From assembly GCA_945874765.1 (NCBI GenBank), contig CAMCHQ010000005.1, positions 87,844-151,843 on the forward strand: a stretch of 64,000 nucleotides of DNA, read 5' to 3'. Of the stretch, positions 54,401-62,772 are shown one piece after another. Every line of letters starts with the position of its first letter. The stretch's first letter is position 1. The notes beneath the pieces are model-generated. The model saw only the letters and a list, made by a program, of their open reading frames with translations, searched no databases and was not told the origin of the DNA. The DNA is from an uncultured Clostridia bacterium. GTDB lineage: Bacteria > Bacillota > Clostridia > Oscillospirales > Acutalibacteraceae. The position numbers and the translations under genes are program-made.

Positions 54401-55506
54401 GAGGCATTTACAAATTTGTCAAACGGCCATTTCGGAAGTTTGACAACAACGTAGTCAAGCGTAGGCTCAAAACAAGCGCACGTTTTGCCTGTAATATCGT
54501 TCTTGATTTCATCAAGCGTGTAGCCAAGCGCAATTTTAGTTGTTACTTTGGCAATAGGGTAACCGGTAGCTTTTGATGCAAGCGCCGAAGAACGTGAAAC
54601 TCTCGGATTAACCTCAATAACCGAATATTCAAAACTTTCTGGATTTAATGCAAACTGACAGTTACAGCCACCCTCAATTCCAAGTTCCGTAATAATGTCA
54701 AGTGATGCGCTTCTAAGCATTTGAAGTTCCTTGTCAGCAAGCGTTACGGCAGGGGCAATAACAATACTGTCGCCTGTGTGAACACCTACCGGGTCAAAGT
54801 TTTCCATTGAACAAACCGCAATAACGTTGCCTACGCTGTCACGCATTACCTCAAATTCAATTTCTTTCCAGCCGGCAATGTATCTTTCAACAAGCACCTG
54901 AGTGATAGGGGAAAGCATTAAGCCGTTTTTGGCAATAACCTCAAGTTCGTGCTCGTTATATGCAACACCGCCGCCGGCACCGCCTAATGTAAAGGCAGGA
55001 CGAATAATAACAGGATAGCCTATATCGCTTGCAATTTCTTTTGCGTGCTCAACCGTATATGCAATGTCACTCGGCACAACAGGCTGATTAATCTTAACCA
55101 TTGTGTCACGAAACATTTGCCTGTCCTCAGCCTTGTCAATAGCTTCGGCATCTGTTCCCAAAAGTTTGACTCCCATTTTGTCAAGGTAGCCGTCTTTTGC
55201 AAGCTGCATACCGATTGTAAGACCTGTTTGACCGCCGAGACCGCAAAGAATAGAGTCCGGACGTTCTTTTTCAATAATTCTCTTAACCGTTTCCTCTGTA
55301 AGCGGTTCAAGGTAAATGTGGTCTGCAAGCGCCTTGTCTGTCATAATGGTGGCAGGGTTTGAGTTTACAAGCACAACCTCAATTCCCTCGTCTTTAAGCA
55401 CACGGCAAGCCTGCGCACCCGCATAGTCGAATTCGGCAGCCTGACCTATAACAATAGGACCCGAGCCGATAACAAGTACCTTTTTTATGTCTTTATTAAG
55501 AGGCAT
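51475..55506 (-). CDS. carB: Carbamoyl-phosphate synthase large subunit fused to a DapF-like domain
   Basis: 1343 residues. Residues 1 to about 1065 are a complete CarB ([19 protein letters not shown] at the start, [16 protein letters not shown] opening the second half, then an MGS-like domain ending near TANAVADIIASRYKE). After a short linker (NFMRKEKG) a DapF fold of about 275 residues begins (ILKFSKMQGTGDDYIFFN) and runs to the end. The frame is continuous. In the DapF part the second catalytic Cys is kept (ETPACGTGACAA), but the first position reads KMAGNSIRC where active enzymes have Cys (MCGNGIRC), and the GND substrate motif reads GDD. Last gene of the arg operon. CarB function is certain; activity of the fused part is doubtful. 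Confidence 0.94.
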   Translation of the reverse strand: MPLNKDIKKVLVIGSGPIVIGQAAEFDYAGAQACRVLKDEGIEVVLVNSNPATIMTDKALADHIYLEPLTEETVKRIIEKERPDSILCGLGGQTGLTIGMQLAKDGYLDKMGVKLLGTDAEAIDKAEDRQMFRDTMVKINQPVVPSDIAYTVEHAKEIASDIGYPVIIRPAFTLGGAGGGVAYNEHELEVIAKNGLMLSPITQVLVERYIAGWKEIEFEVMRDSVGNVIAVCSMENFDPVGVHTGDSIVIAPAVTLADKELQMLRSASLDIITELGIEGGCNCQFALNPESFEYSVIEVNPRVSRSSALASKATGYPIAKVTTKIALGYTLDEIKNDITGKTCACFEPTLDYVVVKLPKWPFDKFVNASRKLGTQMKATGEVMSIAPSFEQAIMKAVRGAEIGLDTLNNKALKGVDIKQKLHDQDDIRLFTVFKALKEGVSIAEIHDITMIDEWFLAKLDNLARYELEIEGKPLSKEQYLKGKKLGYPDKALKKISGGSLTYHRDCVYKMVDTCGAEFKAETPYFYSTYDEHCEARELDKNDRKKIIVLGSGPIRIGQGIEFDYSCVHCVWTLKELGYEVIIINNNPETVSTDFDTGDRLYFEPLTDEDVMNVIKAENPIGVVVAFGGQTAIKLTKFLDEKGIKILGTSAQSIDIAEDRERFDELLEKYGIFRPKGESVMTLDEALAAANRLEYPVLLRPSYVIGGKNMTIAYTDDDVKQYMAIILSQGIENPVLVDKYMMGTELEVDCISDGEDVLIPGIMEHIERAGVHSGDSIAVYPPYNLNDMMLEKICDVSQKLALELGTQGLVNIQYLIYHNELYVIEVNPRASRTIPYISKVTGVPMVELATKIMVGQKLKDLGFGTGLYKTPPYVAVKVPVFSFEKLNDVNSKLGPEMKSTGEVLGVGKNLVEALFKGLVSAGFKTDFHSKDEHGVLITVTKQDRFEIVGLAKKLDDLGAKIWATPETAKAIESLGIKVNVVNKLREDNSIMDLVESGQLDYIVYTGKSDKNSIADYIKLHNRANQLGIATITSLDTANAVADIIASRYKETNTELVDINFMRKEKGILKFSKMQGTGDDYIFFNNQCGIITCPESFAIEFCDRHKGIGGDGIVLIENSNIADAKMRVFNLDGSEGKMAGNSIRCVGKFLYDNDIVKKDKITIETASGVKVLRLFTRDGKVSSVKVSMGKAELNTAKIPVAIDSDKAINYPAVIGSKQYNITCCAVGNPHCVVFVDNVDRIDIENVGPQFETAPIFPERVNTEFVRVVNSKTLKMRVWERGNGETPACGTGACAAVIAAVENGLCNKDEDITVKVKGGDLIVNYSDNGVTLTGDCNLVYKGEIEY

Positions 55507-56582
55507 TATTTGTTACCTCCCATCATTTCAATAAATTTGTCAAATATAAATCTTGTGTCGTGCGGACCTGAGCAAGCCTCAGGGTGAAATTGCACCGAAA
55601 ATGCTTTTTTGCCCGGATAATCAACACCTTCGCAAGTACCGTCATTTGCATTAATGTAAGTTACTTTGGCACCGACTTTTTCAATTTCCTCATTCACAAC
55701 AGCATAGCCGTGGTTTTGAGAGGAAATATATGTTCTGCCCGTTTCAAGATTTTTTACAGGCTGGTTTACACCTCTGTGACCGTATTTAAGCTTGGTTGTG
55801 TCACCGCCTTGGCTGAGTGCCAAAAGCTGATGACCGAGGCAAATCGCAAAAATAGGAACGTTTCCCACAAGTTTTTTAAGCTCGTTAATTGCCTCAACGT
55901 TTTCTTTAGGGTCGCCGGGGCCGTTTGAAAGCATAACTCCGTCGGGGTTTAATGATAAAATATCGTCAGCCTTTGTGTCATACGGCATAACCGCAACGTT
56001 ACAGCCTCTCTTGTTAAGCTCTCTTATAATGTTCTTTTTTGTGCCGTAGTCGATAAGAACTACATTGTATTTGTGCTCATTTGACGCACTCATATAAGGC
56101 TTTTTGCAAGATACGCTTTTAACTGTGTTTTTAACTTCATAAGCCTTTAATTTGTCATAATCAACGCTCGCAGGGTTTGAAGTAATGATTGCATTCATAA
56201 CGCCCGCTTCTCTTATGGTTTTTGTAATCTCTCTTGTATCAACGCCGTATACACCGATGATATTGTTTTCTTTGAGATAATCGTCAATGGTTTTTTCGCA
56301 CCTGAAATTTGACGGCTCTTCGCACCATTCACGTACTATGTAAGCCGAAACATACGATTTGTCGCTTTCCCTGTCCTCGTCAATAAAGCCGTAGTTGCCG
56401 ATAAGCGGAAAGGTTTGCATAACAATCTGACCGAAATAGCTCGGGTCTGTAAGCGTTTCGATATATCCGCCCATACCTGTGGTAAATACAAGCTCGCCTG
56501 TCACTTCACCCTTGGCGCCAAAGCTTTTTCCCTCAAAAACATCACCGTTTGCAAGGCATATGTAAATCTTGTTTTCTTCCAT
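55506..56582 (-). CDS. carA: Carbamoyl-phosphate synthase small subunit (arginine operon copy)
   Basis: 358 residues. Class I glutamine amidotransferase with FAICLGHQLLALSQGG and QFHPEACSGPHD. It shares the final base with the carB-dapF start (TAATG overlap). It serves arginine synthesis, distinct from the pyr-operon carA. Confidence 0.96.
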   Translation of the reverse strand: MEENKIYICLANGDVFEGKSFGAKGEVTGELVFTTGMGGYIETLTDPSYFGQIVMQTFPLIGNYGFIDEDRESDKSYVSAYIVREWCEEPSNFRCEKTIDDYLKENNIIGVYGVDTREITKTIREAGVMNAIITSNPASVDYDKLKAYEVKNTVKSVSCKKPYMSASNEHKYNVVLIDYGTKKNIIRELNKRGCNVAVMPYDTKADDILSLNPDGVMLSNGPGDPKENVEAINELKKLVGNVPIFAICLGHQLLALSQGGDTTKLKYGHRGVNQPVKNLETGRTYISSQNHGYAVVNEEIEKVGAKVTYINANDGTCEGVDYPGKKAFSVQFHPEACSGPHDTRFIFDKFIEMMGGNK

Positions 56583-56615
56583 ATTTTCTTCCTAAATATT
56601 TTATATTCTGAAACC

Positions 56616-56637
56616 GTAGGGGCGACCTGCGGTCGCC
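56616..56637. repeat. GTAGGGGCGA-type palindromic repeat
   Basis: GGCGACCTGCGGTCGCC preceded by GTAGG, in the 66-bp gap between argF and carA. Same family as the copies near 41400 and 59669. Confidence 0.7.
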
Positions 56638-56648
56638 TTGCTGTTCGA

Positions 56649-57551
56649 TTATCCTAACAATTTAACAAGTACAGCCTTTTGAGCGTGAAGTCTGTTTTCA
56701 GCCTCGTCGAAAATTTCGTTAGCGTGCTCTTCAAATACCTTGGCTGTGATTTCCTCTTCTCTGTGAGCAGGGAGGCAGTGAAGCACCATAGCGTCATCTT
56801 TTGCAACGCTCATAACTTCATCATTGATTTGGTAATTCTTAAATACCTTTTCTCTTTCAGCCTTTTCTTCCTCTTGTCCCATTGAAGCCCAAACGTCGGT
56901 GTAAAGAATATCGGCGTCTTTTGCACATTCGAGAATGTTGCTTGAACACATAAAGTCACCGTTTTCCTCAGCCCACTTCATAATTTCAGCGTCAGGCTTG
57001 TATTCGTCAGGGCAGGCGATAGCACAACTCATACCCATTGTGATTGCACCGACAATAAGACTGTTTGCCATATTGTTGCCGTCGCCGATAAAACAGAATT
57101 TAAGTCCGTCAAAACTCTTCTTGTATTCACGTATTGTCATAAGGTCTGCAAGCACTTGGCACGGGTGACAGTAGTCTGTCAAACCGTTTATGATAGGAAT
57201 TGAACCGTATTTTGCAAGGTCCTCAACCTCTTTTTGTTCAAAGGTTCTTATCATAATGCCGTCAAGGTAACGTGAAAGAACTCTTGCAGTGTCCTCGATA
57301 GGCTCGCCTCTTCCGATTTGCAAATCCCTGTTAGAGAGGAAAAGTGCCTGTCCGCCGAGCTGATACATACCTGTTTCAAAACTTACTCTTGTTCTTGTGG
57401 AACTCTTTTGGAAAATCATACCGAGAGTTTTGCCTTTAAGGTGATGATGCTCAATTCCGTGCTTTGTTTCGTATTTGAGCTGGTCTGCAAGATTTAAAAT
57501 GTCTAATATTTCGTGCTGGTCTAAATCCTTAAGCTTTAATAAATGTTTCAT
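56649..57551 (-). CDS. argF: Ornithine carbamoyltransferase
   Basis: 300 residues. QKSSTRTRVSFETGMYQLGG (carbamoyl phosphate), LTDYCHPCQVLADLMT, and HCLPAHREEEIT with the catalytic Cys. It makes citrulline. Overlaps argD by 4 bp. Confidence 0.96.
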   Translation of the reverse strand: MKHLLKLKDLDQHEILDILNLADQLKYETKHGIEHHHLKGKTLGMIFQKSSTRTRVSFETGMYQLGGQALFLSNRDLQIGRGEPIEDTARVLSRYLDGIMIRTFEQKEVEDLAKYGSIPIINGLTDYCHPCQVLADLMTIREYKKSFDGLKFCFIGDGNNMANSLIVGAITMGMSCAIACPDEYKPDAEIMKWAEENGDFMCSSNILECAKDADILYTDVWASMGQEEEKAEREKVFKNYQINDEVMSVAKDDAMVLHCLPAHREEEITAKVFEEHANEIFDEAENRLHAQKAVLVKLLG

Positions 57552-58708
57552 TTTTCAATTACCTCTTTCAATATTTTTAAACCTCTGTCAAGCTCACAGT
57601 AGCTTATGTTAAGAGCAGGAAGAAGTCTTATTTTTGTTTTAGCCGTTAATACGAGAAGTCCGTTTTCAAGACATTCGTTTGCAATTTGCTTAGCGTCCTT
57701 TTCGGTTTCAACGCCGAGCATAAGCCCCATACCCGATACAGACTTAACGCCTTTGATATTCATCAAGAACTTTCTGATATATTCGCTTTTTTCTCTGACG
57801 GATTTCAAAAACTCATCGTCAATTCTCGAAACAATCGAAATTGCACCTGCCGCACAAACAGGATTTCCGCCGAATGTTGAACCGTGGGAGCCGGGAGTGA
57901 CGGTATCCTTAACCTTTTCACCGAAAAGAACTGCCCCCATAGGAAGACCGCCGGCAAGCCCTTTTGCCGTTGAAACGATATCAGGCTTAATGTCAAAATT
58001 CTCATAAGCAAAATATCTGCCTGTTCTGCCGTTGCCTGTCTGTACCTCGTCAACAACCATAAGTATGTCCTTTTCCTTTGCAAGCTTCTCAATGGCTTTT
58101 ACAAAGTCATAGTCAAGATTGTTTACGCCGCCTTCGCCTTGAACACACTCAAACATAATTGCACAAACGTCGTCTGTTGCCATTTCGTTGAGCTTTTCAA
58201 TATCGTTGGCAGGGCAGTATTTAAAGCCCGGTGTGAACGGACCGAATACCGTGTGAAAACTGTCCTGTCCCGTAGCCGCAAGCGTTGTTATCGTTCTGCC
58301 GTGGAAAGAGTTTACAAGCGTGATAATTGTGCTTCTGCCCTCGCCGTACTTGTCATATGAATATTTCCTTGCAAATTTGATTGCACCCTCATTTGCTTCC
58401 GCACCGGAGTTTGCGAAAAATACTTTTTTCATACCCGTCTTGTCACAAAGCATTTTTGCAAGTTTCGCACACGGTTCGGTATAGTAAAGGTTACTGACAT
58501 GTTGCATTTTGTCAAGCTGCATTTCAACCGCCGCTTTCCATTCATTGTCGCAAATGCCGAAAGCCGTTACACCGATACCCGAACCGAAATCTATGTATTC
58601 TTTTCCGCTGTCATCGCTTATCGTTGAGCCTTTGCCCTTGTTTAATGTTACATCGAACCTGCCGTAAGCGTGAGCAACGTAATCATTGTCTAATTCTTTA
58701 GTGTCCAT
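57548..58708 (-). CDS. argD: Acetylornithine aminotransferase
   Basis: 386 residues. PLP-dependent class III aminotransferase: FANSGAEANEGAIKFARKYS, VDEVQTGNGRTG, and the PLP lysine in STAKGLAGGLPMGAV; NSFHGRT is also present. It converts N-acetylglutamate semialdehyde to N-acetylornithine. 11 bp after argB. Confidence 0.95.
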   Translation of the reverse strand: MDTKELDNDYVAHAYGRFDVTLNKGKGSTISDDSGKEYIDFGSGIGVTAFGICDNEWKAAVEMQLDKMQHVSNLYYTEPCAKLAKMLCDKTGMKKVFFANSGAEANEGAIKFARKYSYDKYGEGRSTIITLVNSFHGRTITTLAATGQDSFHTVFGPFTPGFKYCPANDIEKLNEMATDDVCAIMFECVQGEGGVNNLDYDFVKAIEKLAKEKDILMVVDEVQTGNGRTGRYFAYENFDIKPDIVSTAKGLAGGLPMGAVLFGEKVKDTVTPGSHGSTFGGNPVCAAGAISIVSRIDDEFLKSVREKSEYIRKFLMNIKGVKSVSGMGLMLGVETEKDAKQIANECLENGLLVLTAKTKIRLLPALNISYCELDRGLKILKEVIEK

Positions 58709-58719
58709 ATTGTACCTCT

Positions 58720-59583
58720 TTATCTGCTTCTGAACATTGTTCCCATACCTTCATCTGTAAGAAGTTCCATAAGAATAGAGTGGGGAACACGTCCGTCAAT
58801 AATAAATGCTTTTTTAACGCCCTCTCTGAGTGCCTGCGTCATTGAATCAATCTTCGGTATCATTCCACCGCTGATTATTCCCTCGGCAATAAGCGCAGGG
58901 GTGTCCGAAATATATACTCTGTGAATAAGTGTCGAATCGTCGTCTTTATCTCTTAAAAGACCTACAATATCTGTCATTGAAACAAGCGCTTCAGCTTTAA
59001 GCGCACCTGCAACAGCCGCAGCCGCAGTGTCCGCATTAATGTTGTAGCAGTTGCCTTTTTCGTCATATCCTATTGTTGAAATAACAGGGATAAAGTTGTG
59101 GTTGAGCACTTCCTCAATAACCTCGGTGTTTACCTCTTGAATTTCGCCTACATAGCCGTGACTGTCATCAAGCGCCTTGCACCTAATCATATTTCCGTCC
59201 ATACCCGAAAGACCTATTGCGTGACCGCCCATATTGCCGATTTGGCAAACAAGGTCTTTATTAACTTTTCCCGCAAGCACCATTTGAACAACGTCAACCG
59301 TGTCCTTGTCGGTAACTCTCAGTCCGTTTTCAAACTTGCTTTCAATATGCATTTTTTCAAGCGTTTTATTAATCGCAGGACCGCCGCCGTGAACGAGCAC
59401 AACCTTGATTCCGACTGTTGTCAAAAGTACAAGGTCACGCATAACAGCCTCTTTTAATTCATCGTTAATCATAGCGTTTCCACCGTATTTAACGACTACT
59501 GTTTTCTTTCTGTATTTTTGAATGTGCGGCAGAGCGTGAGCAATTATTTCCGCTTTCTGCGCATTGTTAATGTTGTTATCCAT
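58720..59583 (-). CDS. argB: Acetylglutamate kinase
   Basis: 287 residues behind AAGGA. VVKYGGNAM, VLVHGGGPAI, NINADTAAAAVAGAL and the C-terminal GGMIPKIDS are typical. It phosphorylates N-acetylglutamate. The presence of a conserved arginine-sensing N-terminal helix (AEIIAHALPHIQKYRKKTVV) suggests feedback inhibition by arginine; this is inference. Confidence 0.95.
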   Translation of the reverse strand: MDNNINNAQKAEIIAHALPHIQKYRKKTVVVKYGGNAMINDELKEAVMRDLVLLTTVGIKVVLVHGGGPAINKTLEKMHIESKFENGLRVTDKDTVDVVQMVLAGKVNKDLVCQIGNMGGHAIGLSGMDGNMIRCKALDDSHGYVGEIQEVNTEVIEEVLNHNFIPVISTIGYDEKGNCYNINADTAAAAVAGALKAEALVSMTDIVGLLRDKDDDSTLIHRVYISDTPALIAEGIISGGMIPKIDSMTQALREGVKKAFIIDGRVPHSILMELLTDEGMGTMFRSR

Positions 59584-59668
59584 AGTATGTAATCCTTATT
59601 TTTGTTTCGTAGGGAAGGGGCTTGCTCCTTCCGATTTCAATTTTTAATGTTGCCTTTTAACCATATAG

Positions 59669-59695
59669 CGTAGGGGATTATCAATCGCCCCTACG
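59669..59695. repeat. CGTAGGGG...CCCCTACG inverted repeat
   Basis: CGTAGGGG (59669-59676) and CCCCTACG (59688-59695) form a perfect 8-bp stem within the argB-argJ gap; third member of the dispersed repeat family. Confidence 0.7.
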
Positions 59696-59852
59696 AATAT
59701 GTTTCTTTCTGAGAACGTAGGAGCCACCACGTCGTCGCAAATTCCGTATCGCTCAAAATAACTTTTTGAATATTTAACTAAAAGTTATTTATCACTCACT
59801 CCATTGCTCCTCCTTTCAAAAATTGTCGTACGGTTGTGCGTCAATTTTTGAT

Positions 59853-59950
59853 TTGTGATTTGACTTAGTAACACTACTGTTTTAACTGTGCTTATCAAGT
59901 ACGGTAGTCACCATTAATCTTAACATAATCATAAGTCTGTCTAATCTCAC
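59853..59950 (-). pseudogene. Duplicated 3' end of argJ
   Basis: Reading the minus strand, about 59948 down to 59895 encodes EIRQTYDYVKINGDYRT followed by TGA, matching the true argJ ending TYDYVKINGDYRT-stop at 60069. Flanking sequence is also shared (TTGTGATTTGACTTA starts both copies on the plus strand). The copies are about 174 bp apart and have diverged, so the duplication is not recent. Confidence 0.8.
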
Positions 59951-60026
59951 TTGCTACGAAACAGTCCGCCGGACTGTTTCTCCCAAATTTGTAGTTCGCT
60001 TCGCTCGCCAAATTTGGAGCCACGTG
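59951..60026. repeat. Palindromic insert between the two argJ-end copies
   Basis: About 76 bp holding an 11-bp inverted repeat with a one-base centre (arms GAAACAGTCCG / CGGACTGTTTC, 59958-59980) and a second pair CCAAATTTG / CAAATTTGG (59983-60017). No coding potential. It looks like a small non-coding repeat element. The rest of the 59584-60068 gap (about 59700-59850) shows nothing recognisable. Confidence 0.6.
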
Positions 60027-60068
60027 TTGTGATTTGACTTAATAGCGCTTTTTCTTTTAGTTAAATTA

Positions 60069-61316
60069 TCAAGTACGGTAATCCCCATTAATTTTGACAT
60101 AATCGTATGTCAAATCACAACCCCACGCAGTTGCGTTTTCGTTGCCCTGATTAAGATTAATATCAATATAAATTTCGTCGCTTGAAAGGACTTTCGCCGC
60201 CTTTTCCTCGCTAAACTCAATGCCCGAACCGTTCTTGCAAACTTCAACCGTGCCGTATTCGCTTCTCAAATCAACGTCAACCTTGTTTATGTCAAATTCT
60301 GCGTCTGCATATCCGATTGCACAAAGCACACGTCCCCAGTTAGCGTCCTCGCCGAACATTGCAGCTTTGAAGAGTGAAGAGCAAACAACACTTTTTGCAA
60401 CAATAATCGCCGTATCTTTGTCCGGTGCACCGCTGCAAATACATTCAAGGAGCTTGCTTGCACCCTCGCCGTCTTTCGCAAGCATTCTTGTAAGATTAGC
60501 CATTACCTCGTAAAGCGCATCTTTGAACGTGTCAAATTCCTTGCCCTCACAAGTGATTTCTTTATTTCCTGCAAGACCGTTTGCCATAAGACTTACCATA
60601 TCGTTTGTCGAAGTGTCACCGTCAACCGAAAGGCAATTGTATGTAACCTTAACTATTTCGCTGAGTGCCTTTTGAAGCATCTCGGATGAGATAGCGCAGT
60701 CACTTGTAATAAAGTTAAGTGTTGTTGCCATATTCGGATGAATCATACCCGAACCCTTAGCCATACCGCCGAGCGTGCATTTAACGCCGTCAATTTCAAA
60801 TTCAACAGCATATTCCTTCTTGATTGTATCCGTTGTCATAATAGCGGTCGAAGCTTCCTCGTTCTTGCCGTAGTCAAGTTCTTTTGCAAGAATAGGAACA
60901 GCTTTTTCAATCGGTTCAATCGGAAGTACCTGACCTATAACACCCGTTGAAGCAACAATTACCTGTTCTTTCGGAATGTTAAGCTCTTTTGCCACAAGTT
61001 CGCACATTTTATCGGCTTTTTCAACACCGTCTGCATTACAGGTGTTTGCATTTTTTGAATTTGCGATAACTGCGATTGCCTTGTTGCCGCTTTTTTCCAA
61101 ATTTGCTTTTGTAACAAGGATAGGCGCACCTTTAACTTTGTTTTGCGTGTAAACTGCCGCCGCATTACAAAGAACGTCACTTGTAAAAAGGCAAATGTCA
61201 TTTTTATGCTTAATGCTTGGGTCAAAGTTTTCAACAATAGGCTTTTTTATTCCGCAATATGTGCCGCTTGCTTTAAATCCCTTTGCCGCACATATTCCGC
61301 CGTCAACATATTTCAT
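60069..61316 (-). CDS. argJ: Bifunctional ornithine acetyltransferase/N-acetylglutamate synthase
   Basis: 415 residues. Self-processing motif GSGMIHPNMATTLNFI, with cleavage expected between Ala and Thr, and SVDGDTSTNDMV and EDANWGRVLCAIGYA. It recycles the acetyl group from acetylornithine and can make N-acetylglutamate. 5 bp after argC. A partial copy of its last codons lies downstream. Confidence 0.95.
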   Translation of the reverse strand: MKYVDGGICAAKGFKASGTYCGIKKPIVENFDPSIKHKNDICLFTSDVLCNAAAVYTQNKVKGAPILVTKANLEKSGNKAIAVIANSKNANTCNADGVEKADKMCELVAKELNIPKEQVIVASTGVIGQVLPIEPIEKAVPILAKELDYGKNEEASTAIMTTDTIKKEYAVEFEIDGVKCTLGGMAKGSGMIHPNMATTLNFITSDCAISSEMLQKALSEIVKVTYNCLSVDGDTSTNDMVSLMANGLAGNKEITCEGKEFDTFKDALYEVMANLTRMLAKDGEGASKLLECICSGAPDKDTAIIVAKSVVCSSLFKAAMFGEDANWGRVLCAIGYADAEFDINKVDVDLRSEYGTVEVCKNGSGIEFSEEKAAKVLSSDEIYIDINLNQGNENATAWGCDLTYDYVKINGDYRT

Positions 61317-61321
61317 AATTC

Positions 61322-62263
61322 TTATTCTCCTATATTAAGACCTGTTTTTTCATCAATTCCCATTGCAATATTAAGACACTCAATAGCCGCACCCGATGCG
61401 CCTTTGCCCAAATTGTCAAATCGGGAGGTGATGATAATTCTGTCCTCATTTCCGTTGATTTCTATTTCCATATCGTCACGGTTTGCAAAATTGTTAGAAC
61501 CAATCATATTCTCACTGTAACCGAGAGGTCTGACCTTAACAATGTCACTGCCGTCGTAATGCTTTGCAAACATTTCATATATGTCCTCTTTGGTGTATTT
61601 CTTGCTCATCCTGTCCGTATAAAGCGGAATGTTTACAAGCATACCCTGCGGATAATCACAAATAATCGGAGTGAAAATAGGCTCTTTTGAAAGGTTTGAA
61701 ATTGCTTTCATTTCTTTAAGGTGCTTGTGATGCTGCGTAAGCGCATAAACTCTCGGTGAGTCAAGCTCCTTGTCTCTGTTTTCATCCTCATATTGTGCAA
61801 TGCCCTTTTTGCCTGCACCCGTATAGCCGCTCATTGCAAAACAAACAATGTCATAATCGTTTGAAATAAATCCGCTTTTTACGAGTGGATAAACAATTGA
61901 ATTAAATCCGCTTGCGTAGCAGCCGGGGACTGCAATTCGATTGCTTGTTTCAATTTTTTCTCTGAATTCTTTTGAAAGCTCTGCAAAACCGTAAGCCCAG
62001 TTTGGAAGCGTTCTGTGTGCCGTTGAGGTGTCAATGATTTTTACCTTGTCGTTTTCAACAAGTGAAACTGCCTCAATCGACGCCGCATCTGGAAGGCAAA
62101 GAAAAGTAATATCACTTTCGTTTATCATTCTTGCTCTCTCTTTTGCGTCTTTCCTCTTTTTAGGGTCAATGAGCAAAAGTTCAATATCATCTCTGTTTTC
62201 AAATCTTTGATAAATTTTAAGACCAGTTGTTCCGTCTTTACCGTCAATGAATATTCGTTTCAT
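61322..62263 (-). CDS. argC: N-acetyl-gamma-glutamyl-phosphate reductase, type 2
   Basis: 313 residues, the shorter type 2 class (MKRIFIDGKDGTTGLKIYQRF). Catalytic Cys in RIAVPGCYASGFNSIVYPL; SGYTGAGKKG and LTQHHKHLKEM are present. It reduces acetylglutamyl phosphate. First gene of the arg operon; a strong promoter and a possible ArgR site lie upstream. Confidence 0.95.
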   Translation of the reverse strand: MKRIFIDGKDGTTGLKIYQRFENRDDIELLLIDPKKRKDAKERARMINESDITFLCLPDAASIEAVSLVENDKVKIIDTSTAHRTLPNWAYGFAELSKEFREKIETSNRIAVPGCYASGFNSIVYPLVKSGFISNDYDIVCFAMSGYTGAGKKGIAQYEDENRDKELDSPRVYALTQHHKHLKEMKAISNLSKEPIFTPIICDYPQGMLVNIPLYTDRMSKKYTKEDIYEMFAKHYDGSDIVKVRPLGYSENMIGSNNFANRDDMEIEINGNEDRIIITSRFDNLGKGASGAAIECLNIAMGIDEKTGLNIGE

Positions 62264-62304
62264 TTTTATACATTATCTCCGTTAATTATTTTCTATTCTT
62301 TATT

Positions 62305-62332
62305 ATTATACACAGTGATTTTGTAATGTCAA
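62305..62332 (-). promoter_or_regulatory. Promoter of the arginine operon
   Basis: Minus strand TTGACA (62327-62332) and TATAAT (62305-62310), spacing 16 bp, about 40 bp before argC. Confidence 0.8.
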
Positions 62333-62367
62333 TAGTTATGAAAAAAATGTTATAAATATACATAATA

Positions 62368-62383
62368 TTGAATAAATATTCGT
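62368..62383. promoter_or_regulatory. Possible ARG box (ArgR/AhrC site)
   Basis: TTGAATAAATATTCGT matches the known ARG-box pattern TGAATwwwwATTCA except near its last positions. It lies about 36 bp upstream of the -35 box of the arg operon. AT-rich context makes a chance match possible. Confidence 0.5.
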
Positions 62384-62535
62384 ATAAAACGTATATCCCG
62401 AAAATAATTTTATAAAGAGAAAATTTTTGTACTGTCACTTGCAAAATTTGAAAAATCGTATAATATTGACAAATTAACAGGTAAATCCTGTGCCACCCAA
62501 AGTCCACCCAAATAAATTAAGAAAGGAAAATTTTT

Positions 62536-62772
62536 ATCAGTAAGGATATCTTGATTTCCTTGGTTTCAATGCTCGGAACGGTCATAGGCACGTTCGGCGG
62601 TATTTTAACCTCGTCTAAGCTTACCTCTTTTCGCCTTGAACAGCTTGAAAAGAAGGTCGATAAGCATAATAATTTTGCAAGCCGTATGCCCGTTATCGAG
62701 GAACAAATTAAGGTTATAAATCATAGAATAGATGACTTGGAAAGGGAGGCAAAAAATTATGAAAATCACTAA
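62536..62772 (+). CDS. Phage-type small membrane/coiled-coil lysis protein
   Basis: About 78 residues. An N-terminal hydrophobic segment (ILISLVSMLGTVIGTFGGI) is followed by a coiled coil (FRLEQLEKKVDKHNN...IEEQIKVINHRIDDLEREAK), the layout of XhlA/hemolysin-like proteins beside phage holins. The start is odd: AAAGGA (62522-62527) is 8 bp before ATC 62536, whose frame reads (I)SKDILISLVS, while the first ordinary start is TTG 62551, 23 bp from that site. So either ATC is used or a former ATG has mutated. Overlaps the next gene by 14 bp. Confidence 0.72.
   Translation: MSKDILISLVSMLGTVIGTFGGILTSSKLTSFRLEQLEKKVDKHNNFASRMPVIEEQIKVINHRIDDLEREAKNYENH

Noticed and set aside
62465..62520. Promoter for the lysis cassette near TTGACA at 62465
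   Set aside because: No matching -10 box at a suitable distance was found, so no promoter is called.
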